From: Pseudoalteromonas aliena SW19
Lineage (GTDB): Bacteria; Pseudomonadota; Gammaproteobacteria; Enterobacterales; Alteromonadaceae
Direction: 5' to 3'
Assembly (NCBI RefSeq): GCF_014905615.1
Contig: NZ_AQGU01000025.1
Span: forward strand, 1,116,001 to 1,180,000
DNA length: 64,000 nt
The translations under genes and the position numbers were made by a program. The notes under the pieces were generated by a model. That model made no database searches. It saw nothing but the letters and a program-made list of their open reading frames with translations, and was not told the origin of the DNA. Of this stretch, positions 1 through 8,174 are shown in pieces (the stretch's first letter is position 1; the number at the start of each line of letters is the position of its first letter).

Positions 1-578
1 CCAGGCATAGAAAGCAATAGAGCTGAAGAAAACATCCAGGCAAACAACATAATTATTGATTGAATATTAAACTCATAAATACTTCTACCGATAGGGAACA
101 GTGTAAAACTTTCGACCATTACATTGAGTGTAATTAGATGCCCATCCGCTGCAAAAAATAATAAAGCGCACATTATCCAAAATAACTGCCCTAATAATGC
201 CACCTGATTCCCGCTACCAGGATCCATAACAAGTGCCATAGATAATCCCATTTGCATAGACAGTATTAAGCCTATCATTGCCATAACTTCAAACAGGATC
301 CGTAATGACAATCCCATCATTACACCAAAAATAATTTGCTCGGTCGTTAAAATAACCGCATCTAAAGAGAATATATCAATTGCAGGCGCAAGCGGTAACT
401 GAGGAGCCACCAAAAAAGCAAGCATCATTGAAAGCATTATTCTTGAACGAGGTGTCACTGCAGGATTATCAAAAACAGGCATTGACCATAGTAGCGCTGA
501 AAAGCGAACAAATGGCCACCACATAGTCCCAATCCAACTCACTAAGTCAGCAGCAGACAATGATAAAAGAGAGCTCAA
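1..578 (-). CDS. fliR: FliR, flagellar type III export gate protein (C-terminus cut by window edge)
   Basis: Membrane component of the flagellar protein export gate, working with FliP and FliQ in the basal body. About 192 of the usual ~260 residues are visible, with several long hydrophobic segments and FliR-like stretches such as WWPFVRFSALLWSMPVF and MQMGLSMALVMDPGSG. No ATG lies near the beginning. The best start is a TTG at 578 that overlaps the fliQ stop (TTGA), with GGGGTG about 8 bases upstream, so translation is probably coupled to fliQ. The 3' part of the gene lies outside the window; flhB and flhA would be expected next by analogy with other lateral clusters. Identity is firm; the start codon is an inference. 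Confidence 0.9.
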   Translation of the reverse strand, partial: MSSLLSLSAADLVSWIGTMWWPFVRFSALLWSMPVFDNPAVTPRSRIMLSMMLAFLVAPQLPLAPAIDIFSLDAVILTTEQIIFGVMMGLSLRILFEVMAMIGLILSMQMGLSMALVMDPGSGNQVALLGQLFWIMCALLFFAADGHLITLNVMVESFTLFPIGRSIYEFNIQSIIMLFAWMFSSALLLSMP

Positions 579-844
579 CCAAACACCCCAGGAAGCATAA
601 ACTTGAGTTTATCAAACCAGTCTATCATTACCTGTAACATCCAATGTCCTGCAAAAACAATCATTAACAACGTCAGTAACATTCTTGGTAAAAAAGTAAG
701 AGTTTGTTCTTGGATTGATGTTGCACCTTGAATTATTGCAACAACAATACCCAAAATAAGCCCAGGCACAATCAAAACCAATATTAGTTTAATAATTGTA
801 TACACTGCACTGGCAATAAGTTCTACAGACATTTCTGGTGTCAT
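575..844 (-). CDS. fliQ: FliQ, flagellar export gate subunit
   Basis: Small two-helix membrane subunit of the FliPQR export gate. The 89-residue product starts MTPEMSVELIASAV and carries two hydrophobic segments separated by QGATSIQEQTLTF, which is highly typical of FliQ. The frame is open 16 codons further upstream, but the ATG at 844 gives the normal family length and overlaps the fliP stop by ATGA, so this start is preferred. It lies between fliP and fliR, as in nearly all flagellar clusters. Confidence 0.95.
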   Translation of the reverse strand: MTPEMSVELIASAVYTIIKLILVLIVPGLILGIVVAIIQGATSIQEQTLTFLPRMLLTLLMIVFAGHWMLQVMIDWFDKLKFMLPGVFG

Positions 845-1593
845 GGTGACATACCAAATGTAGCGGCTAATGTACCGGCAATCATCGACCAACCATCGGC
901 TAAAACAAACACCATTAATTTAAAGGGCAAACTAATTATTAAGGGCGATAGCATCATCATACCCATCGACATCAAAACACTACTTACCACTAAATCTATA
1001 ATCAAAAATGGAATAAATAACATAAACCCAATTTGAAAAGCGGTTGTTAATTCACTTAGTACAAAAGCAGGCATCAAAACTTCAAAAGGAATTTCTTCAG
1101 CTGTTAATGTGGTTGGCTCATTTGCGATTAGCAAAACTTGCCTTAGCTCACTTTCACGAGTTTGCCTTAGCATAAAAGCGCGCAGTGGTTTCTCTGCTGT
1201 TAGTAATGCTTCTTCTAAGCCAATTGTTTCAGCCTGAAAGGGTTTATACGCATTTTGATACATATCTTGCCAGACCGGTCTCATAATGAGCATGGTAAGC
1301 ATGAGTGATATTCCAATCAAAATTTTATTGGGAGGGCTTTGTTGAAGCCCCATAGCCTGTCTTAAAATGGCCAGTACAATAATAATTCGAGTAAAAGAAG
1401 TAAGTACCATCAATAAAGCGGGGATCAAGCTCAGCACAGTCATCAGTAACAGGATTTGTAACTTGACGCTATAATCCTGCCCCTGCGCTGTATCCTTTAA
1501 AGAAAATAGCGTAAGTTCTTCAGCATTTAGCCAACCTGGTACTAATAGTAATAATAGTACTAAGCTGGCTTTTAAAATTACGCTTTTATTCAT
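841..1593 (-). CDS. fliP: FliP, flagellar export gate protein
   Basis: Core membrane protein of the flagellar export channel. The 250-residue product begins with a cleavable-type signal peptide (MNKSVILKASLVLLLLLVPGWLNA) and has the FliP hallmarks FTRIIIVLAILRQAMGLQQSP and PAFVLSELTTAFQIGFMLFIP, plus the C-terminal transmembrane hairpin. It starts 4 bases after fliN. There is no fliO between fliN and fliP, unlike E. coli; lateral clusters of Vibrio/Aeromonas type also lack it. Translation is coupled to fliQ by a 4-base overlap. Confidence 0.96.
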   Translation of the reverse strand: MNKSVILKASLVLLLLLVPGWLNAEELTLFSLKDTAQGQDYSVKLQILLLMTVLSLIPALLMVLTSFTRIIIVLAILRQAMGLQQSPPNKILIGISLMLTMLIMRPVWQDMYQNAYKPFQAETIGLEEALLTAEKPLRAFMLRQTRESELRQVLLIANEPTTLTAEEIPFEVLMPAFVLSELTTAFQIGFMLFIPFLIIDLVVSSVLMSMGMMMLSPLIISLPFKLMVFVLADGWSMIAGTLAATFGMSP

Positions 1594-1597
1594 TTGA

Positions 1598-1936
1598 TTA
1601 CGCTTCCTCTTGCTCAGAAGCTTTTTTTGTAATGAATTTCAGACCATATTGTCCTTCTGTCATAACCACTTCTGCTTTAGCAAAGAAAATGCCATTTACT
1701 TTAACATCTAAAGGTTCACCTGCAACTTTGTCTAGCCTTAAAACATCACCATCTTTTGCCTGGCTCAATTCGCCTAGTGTAATTTCGGTACTGGCAACTT
1801 CTAAAGTAACTAATAACGGAACATCTTGAAAAAAAGACATATTTTCAGCATTTCCTTGTGTTATCGATTTCCCTTCAAAGTCATCCATTGCATCTAGGTC
1901 TAAACCAGCTAAAGCGTTATCAAGATTTTCATTCAT
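1598..1936 (-). CDS. fliN: FliN, flagellar switch (C-ring) protein
   Basis: C-ring subunit of the rotor switch. It is a 112-residue protein with an acidic N-terminal 30 residues and a C-terminal SpoA domain (VPLLVTLEVASTEITLGEL... and VNGIFFAKAEVV), the standard FliN layout. It begins inside the last codons of fliM (8-base overlap), pointing to translational coupling of the two C-ring proteins. FliN also helps recruit export substrates, in keeping with the export-gate genes directly downstream. Confidence 0.93.
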   Translation of the reverse strand: MNENLDNALAGLDLDAMDDFEGKSITQGNAENMSFFQDVPLLVTLEVASTEITLGELSQAKDGDVLRLDKVAGEPLDVKVNGIFFAKAEVVMTEGQYGLKFITKKASEQEEA

Positions 1937-2852
1937 AATTTATGCTACTCGTTTCTTTATTTGTTAATTCTGTGATTTGAAATGCTAGGCCTGTATCTTG
2001 TTCTACAACCTGGCCTTTAAAAATATTTTTATTACCCAGTTTAAACAGTGCCGGTTCATTAAGTTCAATCGGCAAAATTTTGCCATTCATGCACTCTTTT
2101 AGCTGTTTGAGGGTCACTTTCTTCTTTGCCATTTCTATTTTGCCTTGCACTGCAAATTGCGGCCAAGCGTCCATAGAAAGGTGTTCTGCATTACTTTCTT
2201 TATGACTAATTGTCTTTGTTTTATCGCTAAAAAAAGTAATTGGTAGCCAAAGAAACCAGCTTATAACTTCATTTTCTAAAATAAAGCGCACTTTAAAAGC
2301 CAAATAATTTAATGGATCTGGAAGCTCTTCATACTTTTGAACTTCACCTAATAAAGTGGAGCGTTCTTTAAAGAGTAAGTTTTGCATTCCTTGGATCTGT
2401 CTTTGTAATAAACGGCAACATATTCTATTTTCAGTTGAACTCAGCTCTGCAGGTAGCTCAACGTCCTCATCTGATGAGGGATTTAAACTATTAAACTGTC
2501 CACCAAGGCAAAGATCGGCTGTTTTGTGGGCGCTTTTATAATCTAACGCTAAATAAGCAAAGTCTTCTTCTGGTACAAATAAAGGTGACTCAATAAAGAT
2601 GCGAGGCGACTCTTTAAACCAACTTCTTATCACCGAATGATTACACTGAGATATATCAATATCAAAGCGAGTGTCATTGAAAAGCTGAGCAAGCTCTAAT
2701 TCAAAAACCTTTCGCATATTTACTTTTACTTCATCCGCTTTTTTTGCGGCATAATCTAAAACACGCTGCTCTAAAGTAAGAGGAAAAGAAGTAACATCTT
2801 CAGAATCTTTAGCTTTAATTAATTTCGGCCTAAAATTTACATTTTTGCGCAT
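1929..2852 (-). CDS. fliM: FliM-like flagellar switch protein, divergent lateral type
   Basis: C-ring protein linking MotA/FliG torque generation to FliN. It has 307 residues, somewhat shorter than typical FliM (about 330). The C-terminal third has a SpoA-like fold pattern (VQGKIEMAKKKVTLKQLKECMNG..., FKLGNKNIFKGQVV). The N-terminus (MRKNVNFRPKLIKAKDSED) does not contain the usual LSQxEIDALL CheY-P-binding peptide, and the central domain is poorly conserved. Identification therefore leans on position directly before fliN and on the SpoA region. The product may not respond to CheY-P in the normal way. Confidence 0.82.
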   Translation of the reverse strand: MRKNVNFRPKLIKAKDSEDVTSFPLTLEQRVLDYAAKKADEVKVNMRKVFELELAQLFNDTRFDIDISQCNHSVIRSWFKESPRIFIESPLFVPEEDFAYLALDYKSAHKTADLCLGGQFNSLNPSSDEDVELPAELSSTENRICCRLLQRQIQGMQNLLFKERSTLLGEVQKYEELPDPLNYLAFKVRFILENEVISWFLWLPITFFSDKTKTISHKESNAEHLSMDAWPQFAVQGKIEMAKKKVTLKQLKECMNGKILPIELNEPALFKLGNKNIFKGQVVEQDTGLAFQITELTNKETSSINYE

Positions 2853-2879
2853 ATCAAAACATTTCCTGATTCATTTTTT

Positions 2880-3278
2880 TCATTTCAATCTTTGCTCTTT
2901 TTTATACTGAGCCTGCTGCTGTAAACGCGTGACTATTGTACTGCGTTTTTTATCATTTTTAGTCGTCCACTCCACACCTAAAAACGCCAGCTTTTCATTC
3001 ACTTTTCGACGATACATTACCTTACCAACCAAGCGGCTATGCTCATCAAAAACGACTGTTACTGTATCTGGTATTGTTTTTTCATTTGGAACTAATAAGC
3101 CAACGCCACCTAAACTAATGTCTTTTGCAACCGCGTGACAAATTGAAATATCAAAGAAAAAGTTTCTTAATAGTTCAACAGAAACCCCACCTCGCTGAAC
3201 AGCTTCTGGCTCAAAGTTGTCTTTAGGATTTAAATTCCAGCGTTTATAATTACGTTTGGTTTCAAATTCACTACTCAT
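2880..3278 (-). CDS. PilZ domain protein encoded inside the lateral flagellar operon
   Basis: Probable cyclic-di-GMP receptor. In the 132 residues both parts of the PilZ ligand signature are visible: an RxxxR near the N-terminus (R9 to R13 in TKRNYKRW) and DISLGG about 65 residues later, followed by a beta-barrel-like stretch ending LAFLGVEW. No YcgR-N domain is present. Its start overlaps the end of motB by 8 bases and it ends 27 bases before fliM, so it is co-transcribed with stator and rotor genes. By analogy with YcgR it could act as a motor brake or clutch for this flagellum; that role is inferred from location. Confidence 0.85.
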   Translation of the reverse strand: MSSEFETKRNYKRWNLNPKDNFEPEAVQRGGVSVELLRNFFFDISICHAVAKDISLGGVGLLVPNEKTIPDTVTVVFDEHSRLVGKVMYRRKVNEKLAFLGVEWTTKNDKKRSTIVTRLQQQAQYKKEQRLK

Positions 3279-4263
3279 AACTACCTTCTAAACGTAGTAC
3301 AGGCTTATTCGCTGTTGCAGCTCTGGCCGATTTATTTACTGGGCTGTCGATATTATCATTGTTAAACAATTCATTAAGCTCTTTTTCAGCCTTTTTTGTT
3401 AAAATTAACAGTTCAACTCGTCTATTTTCACTAGCCGTTATATCATCTTTATTTAAAGGACGATTTGAAGAAAAAGCATTTACCTGTAAAACACTGTTGA
3501 TTGGCATGCCTCCGGCAGTCATAACGCGCCTTGCTTCTTGCGCCCTTGCCCCCGAAAGATCCCAGTTTCTTGAGCTTCCATCTTTAAACGTACTTGCATC
3601 ACTGTGCCCAGAAATAATGATTTTATTACCAATGCCTTGAAATAAGCCGCCGAGATGTAAAAATAAATCTTCAAAAAATGGGGTCATTTCTGTTTTCGAA
3701 CGCTCAAACATTCTATGGCTATCATCATCTCGTATAATAACTCTTAAGCCTGAAGGCACTTCCTCTACTAATAAGTTATTTTTCAATAGGTCTTCTTTTG
3801 TTAAATCTTGAAAGCTTTTCAAAAGTAAACTTAGCTCTGAAGACGCTTTAAAATCACTGTTAATCACTGAATTTAATTCTTTACCTTTACCTGCTTTAGG
3901 ATCTATATCGCCTTTAGGTATTTGCAAAAATTCACTCATACCCGGTTTTGGTGAATCAGGTGGCGTATCTCCAGATTTGAAATGTTTTACAACAGAAGGT
4001 GAACCGCCAAGATCAACAGGGAAAGGACTATTTTGAGGATCAAAAATAGCAGGACCACCATCAAATACTGAATGAGTTCTCATATAATGCGCTATTTCTT
4101 CACGCTCAGATTCGTTGGTAATGGCCATAATCCACATGACCATAAAAAAAGCCATCATCGCTAACGTAAAATCAGCAAATGCCACTTTCCACGCTCCTCC
4201 ATGCGCTTCCGCTTTTGCTTTTCTTCGGCCTCTTTTTATTATTATTTCATTATTTTTTTCCAT
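3271..4263 (-). CDS. motB: MotB-type stator protein (LafU-like)
   Basis: Peptidoglycan-anchored stator subunit. The 330 residues show a short basic cytoplasmic N-terminus, one transmembrane helix (FADFTLAMMAFFMVMWI) carrying the presumed ion-conducting aspartate at residue 31, and a C-terminal OmpA/MotB domain with ISGHSDASTF and NWDLSGARAQEARRV. It starts 2 bases after motA. The long linker between helix and OmpA domain is a feature of this copy. Lateral stators are usually proton-driven, but ion choice cannot be read here with certainty. Confidence 0.94.
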   Translation of the reverse strand: MEKNNEIIIKRGRRKAKAEAHGGAWKVAFADFTLAMMAFFMVMWIMAITNESEREEIAHYMRTHSVFDGGPAIFDPQNSPFPVDLGGSPSVVKHFKSGDTPPDSPKPGMSEFLQIPKGDIDPKAGKGKELNSVINSDFKASSELSLLLKSFQDLTKEDLLKNNLLVEEVPSGLRVIIRDDDSHRMFERSKTEMTPFFEDLFLHLGGLFQGIGNKIIISGHSDASTFKDGSSRNWDLSGARAQEARRVMTAGGMPINSVLQVNAFSSNRPLNKDDITASENRRVELLILTKKAEKELNELFNNDNIDSPVNKSARAATANKPVLRLEGSYE

Positions 4264-4265
4264 AA

Positions 4266-5129
4266 CTAGGCGGCCTTATTATTTATCCATTCTTCCATAG
4301 TGGTAAAAGTAGGCTTAATTTCTTCATTGATTAATTTTCTACCCGAGTCAGTAGCAACAATAGGCACATGCCCTTTTGCATGAGCAACAAGCATCGCACG
4401 TACACATTCAAGCATTGCCATTTGTTTTTTTACATATTGCTCCATCGCAGAAGCTAAAGGCGCAATTAAACAATAACAGGCAAATATACCTATAAATGTT
4501 CCTACTAACGCAGCCGCAACATGATAACCAATTTCACTCAATGCACCGTCAAGGTGTTGCATTGTTATGATAATCCCACCTACAGCCGCCAAAATACCAA
4601 AACCAGGCATCGCCTCTGCTGTATTTGCAAGGGCATGCGAAGGCTTTAATTTTTGTTCTTCTATTGTATAGATTTCTTGCTCCAGCATGGCATCAAAATC
4701 ATGTGATGTAATTTTACCCATACTAAATAAACGTAAGTTATCGCAAATAAACGTCACTAATTGAGGAAATTCATACACTTTTGGGTAAGCAAGAAATATA
4801 GAGCTTGTTTCAGGGTTTTCAACATGCTCATCTAAGCCTTTAATCCCTTTAACGCGAGCCAAGTCAAGCAGTGAGTAAATAACTAACAACAGATCGTGGT
4901 ACAACTCAGCGGTATTACTTCCTTTGCCACTTATAAATTGGTATTTAAGTTGGCTTAACATTTCGGTTAAAACATACTTAGAGTTGCCAACAATAAGAGC
5001 TCCAATACCTGCACCCAGTATGATCACAAATTCAGCTGGCTGCCACATAGTTGCAATATTGCCGCCGGCGAAGGCAAAGCCGCCAAGTACTGTACCTAGC
5101 ACTACTAGTAAACCGATAACTCTTTGCAT
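4266..5129 (-). CDS. motA: MotA-type stator protein (LafT-like)
   Basis: Stator subunit forming the ion channel with MotB and generating torque on FliG. The 287-residue protein begins MQRVIGLLVVLGTVLGGFAFAGG, has the MotA helices 3-4 (AMPGFGILAAVGGIIITMQHLDG and ALVGTFIGIFACYCLIAPLA), and a basic C-terminal cytoplasmic segment, matching proton-type MotA of about 285-295 residues. It lies 17 bases after fliA and directly before motB, as lafS-lafT-lafU in Vibrio lateral clusters. Confidence 0.95.
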   Translation of the reverse strand: MQRVIGLLVVLGTVLGGFAFAGGNIATMWQPAEFVIILGAGIGALIVGNSKYVLTEMLSQLKYQFISGKGSNTAELYHDLLLVIYSLLDLARVKGIKGLDEHVENPETSSIFLAYPKVYEFPQLVTFICDNLRLFSMGKITSHDFDAMLEQEIYTIEEQKLKPSHALANTAEAMPGFGILAAVGGIIITMQHLDGALSEIGYHVAAALVGTFIGIFACYCLIAPLASAMEQYVKKQMAMLECVRAMLVAHAKGHVPIVATDSGRKLINEEIKPTFTTMEEWINNKAA

Positions 5130-5146
5130 TATTTATCCCTCAGATA

Positions 5147-5869
5147 TTAAATTTGTTGAAGCTTTTTGGTTAGTGTTTCGAGCGCTCTTTTATGTAACTG
5201 GCAAACTCGAGCTTCTGTAAGTTCAAGAGTGAGTGCTATCTCTTTCATATTCATTTCATGTGTATAATATAACTGTAAAAGCAGCTTTTCTCGGGTATTC
5301 ATCCCGCTCATTGCTTTTTTTAACATCAATACCGTATCGGCTTTATCTTCTGAACTAGGTGAGGTAATTGACAATTTGGGATTATCTTCAAGTAAGCTCT
5401 CCAAACTCTCAATAGCTTCTGCTTGTTCGCTATACTGAAGTTTAATTAATTCATTATGCTCAATGTTAAGCGCATCACACAGCTCAGTATCTGTTGCCTC
5501 TCGACCGTGTTGCTTTCTTAATGTGCGTGTCATGTCACGAAGTTGATGAGACTGCTGCCTTAACTGCCTAGGTCGCCAATCTAAGCGCCTAAACTCATCA
5601 AGCATCGCACCGCGAATACGTTTAAATGCAAAAGCGGTAAATTTTTCATCTATATCTCGACCATAGCGCCTGAGTGATGATAATAAAGCCACCAAACCTA
5701 TTTGTTGAATATCATCGTTATCAACAAGCACGCCAACTTGTGTTCGCATGTGCGCTGCCGCTCTTTTTACCAAAAAAGAATACTGGGTTAACAACTCAGT
5801 TTCTTTTGCCGGTGATAGCGTCACGAGGGGCTCTGATGTGAGCTCACCCCACTCTTCATTCAGCAACAT
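5147..5869 (-). CDS. fliA: FliA-type sigma-28 factor (LafS-like)
   Basis: Alternative sigma factor for late flagellar genes. The 240 residues include a region 2 (DNDDIQQIGLVALLSSLRRYG... AFAFKRIRGAMLDEFRRLDW RPRQ) and a region 4 helix-turn-helix (LQLYYTHEMNMKEIALTLELTEARVCQLHKRAL), both typical of FliA. It is embedded between fliL and motA, which is characteristic of lateral systems having their own sigma-28. Its likely targets in this window are the three AAAGTT(A/T)AGTT-N12-GGTCGCT sites before the two flagellins and flgM, and its antagonist is the FlgM encoded at 24.3 kb. Confidence 0.94.
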   Translation of the reverse strand: MLLNEEWGELTSEPLVTLSPAKETELLTQYSFLVKRAAAHMRTQVGVLVDNDDIQQIGLVALLSSLRRYGRDIDEKFTAFAFKRIRGAMLDEFRRLDWRPRQLRQQSHQLRDMTRTLRKQHGREATDTELCDALNIEHNELIKLQYSEQAEAIESLESLLEDNPKLSITSPSSEDKADTVLMLKKAMSGMNTREKLLLQLYYTHEMNMKEIALTLELTEARVCQLHKRALETLTKKLQQI

Positions 5870-5881
5870 ACTAAGCGTATC

Positions 5882-6331
5882 CTATTGAATGAATACATTA
5901 GTGACGAGAACATTATCTAACCTTAAAGGCGTTTTATTTATTAAAACGAGGTTAAATTGCTCTAGTAATAGTTTTTGGACTGCATCGATATCTTTAAATA
6001 AAGCTTTTACGTCAGCATGACTCATATTCGCAAATTGCTTTACCAGTACATTACGCAACAATGGGGTTGCTTCTGCAGCATATACTTTATTATCAATATA
6101 AGGCGGAATTACCAAAACAAGATCCAACACTAAGTAGCGTGCATAACTCTCATCCGACACACTAATTATAAATCGCTCCATCTCATGGTACTGCGATTCA
6201 GTTATGTTCGCTTCTGTATTCGTTGAGCCTGCATCTCCTTGTTGATTAGAGTCACTATCGAGTAATTTACCAGCAAAAAATGCACCTATAATCAAAACTA
6301 AAGCGCCAACGCCTAATATTATTTTCTTCAC
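5882..6331 (-). CDS. fliL: FliL, flagellar basal-body-associated protein
   Basis: Single-pass membrane protein that surrounds and supports the stator. In 149 residues it has an N-terminal transmembrane helix (MKKIILGVGALVLIIGAFFAGKLL), a hydrophilic linker and a periplasmic stomatin-like FliL domain ending LRLDNVLVTNVFIQ, the typical C-terminus of the family. It is placed between fliK and fliA as lafF in Vibrio. Identification relies on domain pattern and context. Confidence 0.87.
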   Translation of the reverse strand: MKKIILGVGALVLIIGAFFAGKLLDSDSNQQGDAGSTNTEANITESQYHEMERFIISVSDESYARYLVLDLVLVIPPYIDNKVYAAEATPLLRNVLVKQFANMSHADVKALFKDIDAVQKLLLEQFNLVLINKTPLRLDNVLVTNVFIQ

Positions 6332-6360
6332 ATTTACCTCACTCTAACCAATATTAATAG

Positions 6361-7668
6361 TTATACTAATTTGTTTAACCAGCCTGATGATACTGTTTGT
6401 CTCAGTTCATCGTCTTGCTCGGTGTTATCAACTAACGAAATGTTTTCAGCGACCTTTTCGTCGCTATTGCTATGTTGTTGCTCTTGTTGTTTATCATCAA
6501 AATTTAAATCTACCGACACGCTACCATTTTGAGAAAGCGTTTGACGCAGTTGATCCAATGTTTGCGCAATAGCATCTCTAACTTGTGGATTGCTGGTTAT
6601 TAAACTAACTGACGTTTTATCTCCATCAACACTAATAGAAATGTCTATTCGCCCTAAATTCGGAGGATCTAATCTGATCTGCGCTTTTTGTAGTTGCTGC
6701 CCTATTTGCAAATTGACCTTATCACCTAGCACATTGAGTAAGCGTTGCCCCCACTCATTTGGTCCACCCTTGAGCTTTTCTTGCCGCCATTGGAATGTAT
6801 CAGCTAAGGATTCATTATGTGCAAACGGGTTAAGTACAGCTGCTTTTTGAGTTAATAAGTCACGGCTTTCAATGCTAAAACTATTGGGTAGTGCATTTAG
6901 TGTGTGCTTGTGCAAATCACTCTTATGAGTAGGTACTTCACTGATATTCGTATCAACTGAATTAACCTTGCCATTTACCGTAGGTTGTATTGATGAAGGC
7001 CGAAGTAGCCCTTGCAAACTTTGAAGTGCGATACCCGAGTGCTGTAAATTGTTATTTTTCGTTACTGTATTTAGCTCTGTATTAATAATTTGGGCCGCAG
7101 TATCTAGATTACCTACATTAAAGCCGTTATTTAAAACTGCGTTTGATTGCTCTGCATTTAAATTCACTTGAGCAGTTGCGGGGGCACTCTGCAACTTTGT
7201 TGAATTTAGCGCACTATTTATGGCTTGCTCATTAATAAGCGAAGCAGTTGCAACCTCCTTATTGGGGGGCGTTTCGGGTAAATTAGCTTGTTCAATCAGG
7301 GGCTCATCTAAAATAGCCGCGCTGTTTTCACTCTCTGCAATTTGTGAAGGTATCTCATTTAAAGTGTTGAGACCTGAACTTTTATATTGTCCAATTGAAT
7401 TTAATAAAGGGTGATTAGCCGGTTGCTCTGGCGACACTTCAACGGGTTCTATAAGCAAAAATTCATCGCCTGTATCATCATCAATAGAATCTTCGTTAAT
7501 TAACTGCGCGCTGTTTTCATCCATCTCTTTTTGAGTAGACAAAGCATGCTCGTCAAACGCAGGTTCGTTAACAGCAGAATCAACTGCATTCGCGTTACTT
7601 ATTATTTTTTTACTGCTTGTAACATCAAATTCAGCTTTCGATGCAATATTGCCAAGTTGAATATTCAT
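6361..7668 (-). CDS. fliK: FliK, hook-length control protein (LafE-like)
   Basis: Secreted ruler that sets hook length and switches export specificity. It has 435 residues; the first ~290 are low-complexity and rich in N, S, A, E and Q, as expected for the ruler part. The C-terminal Flg_hook domain is clear around residues 310-400 (LNVLGDKVNLQIGQQLQKAQ, IRLDPPNLGRIDISISVDG, QVRDAIAQTLDQLRQTL). Its ATG overlaps the fliT-like stop by 4 bases. A Q/H/S-rich tail follows the domain. Confidence 0.92.
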   Translation of the reverse strand: MNIQLGNIASKAEFDVTSSKKIISNANAVDSAVNEPAFDEHALSTQKEMDENSAQLINEDSIDDDTGDEFLLIEPVEVSPEQPANHPLLNSIGQYKSSGLNTLNEIPSQIAESENSAAILDEPLIEQANLPETPPNKEVATASLINEQAINSALNSTKLQSAPATAQVNLNAEQSNAVLNNGFNVGNLDTAAQIINTELNTVTKNNNLQHSGIALQSLQGLLRPSSIQPTVNGKVNSVDTNISEVPTHKSDLHKHTLNALPNSFSIESRDLLTQKAAVLNPFAHNESLADTFQWRQEKLKGGPNEWGQRLLNVLGDKVNLQIGQQLQKAQIRLDPPNLGRIDISISVDGDKTSVSLITSNPQVRDAIAQTLDQLRQTLSQNGSVSVDLNFDDKQQEQQHSNSDEKVAENISLVDNTEQDDELRQTVSSGWLNKLV

Positions 7669-7982
7669 AAATCACTTCCTTCGCTCAGTTCTTTATACGC
7701 TTCAATGCCTTCTTTATTATTTTGGTGACTTTGCATTTTCACTTTGATATCTGATTGCTGTTTCGCAATTACACTTATAATTTTTGTATAGCGTTTTTTA
7801 AGTGATCTACGCTGAGGCTCTATTGAATCAAACCAAGGTTTTTTTTCAGATAAGCCAAGCAATAAGTGCATTTTTTTATCGGCTTCCTTTACTTTAAACC
7901 AATTGTTATCTTGAACTGCTCGCTCCATAGCGCAAAGTAACTGTTCAATTTTTTGCTCAGTTTGCTTCTTAGATATATCCAT
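7665..7982 (-). CDS. FliT-like flagellar protein (LafD position)
   Basis: Small protein of 105 residues, largely helical and charged (MDISKKQTEQKIEQLLCAMER...), with a basic C-terminal half. It shows no domain I can name confidently, but the length, helical content and position between fliS and fliK match lafD/fliT of lateral clusters, which act as chaperones for the FliD cap or as regulators. The frame stays open 14 codons upstream; the ATG at 7982 is preferred because it falls 38 bases downstream of a sigma-54-type promoter. It is the first gene of the long fliT-to-fliR operon. Confidence 0.65.
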   Translation of the reverse strand: MDISKKQTEQKIEQLLCAMERAVQDNNWFKVKEADKKMHLLLGLSEKKPWFDSIEPQRRSLKKRYTKIISVIAKQQSDIKVKMQSHQNNKEGIEAYKELSEGSDL

Positions 7983-8019
7983 GAACAGTATCAACCTATA
8001 ATAAAACACATTGAAATAT

Positions 8020-8036
8020 AGCAAAAATCAAGCCAA
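8020..8036 (-). promoter_or_regulatory. Sigma-54-type (-24/-12) promoter before fliT-fliR operon
   Basis: On the minus strand the site reads TTGGCTTGATTTTTGCT, against the family consensus TGGCACG-N4-TTGCW. GG and GC are separated by exactly 10 bases. It sits 38 bases before the fliT-like ATG. Lateral operons of this type are known to be driven by sigma-54 and the activator LafK, which is not in the window. The match is direct; function is inferred. Confidence 0.72.
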
Positions 8037-8085
8037 TAGCAACTCATTGTTTTTACTTAATAAAAACATTAAAAACCACCCAAAA

Positions 8086-8124
8086 CGGAAGTTTAACTTC
8101 CGCTGCGGAAGTAGCTTGGAAGTA
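8086..8124. repeat. GGAAGT-rich palindromic repeat (copy 1)
   Basis: GGAAGTTTAACTTCC is an almost perfect palindrome, followed by GCTGCGGAAGTAGCTTGGAAG. A related sequence occurs at 23470-23496. It lies in the noncoding gap between the fliS and fliT genes. It looks like a dispersed short palindrome, possibly REP-like. Confidence 0.45.
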
Positions 8125-8142
8125 ACTCAGCCCACTAACAAA

Positions 8143-8169
8143 AAAACCAGCTAAAATTAGCCGGTTTTT
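8143..8169 (-). terminator. Terminator-like hairpin downstream of fliD-fliS
   Basis: AAAACCAGCTAA and TTAGCCGGTTTT form a 12-pair stem with one mismatch around a very short loop, flanked by A and T runs on both sides. It would end the fliD-fliS transcript before the sigma-54 promoter of the next operon. Confidence 0.6.
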
Positions 8170-8174
8170 GTTAA

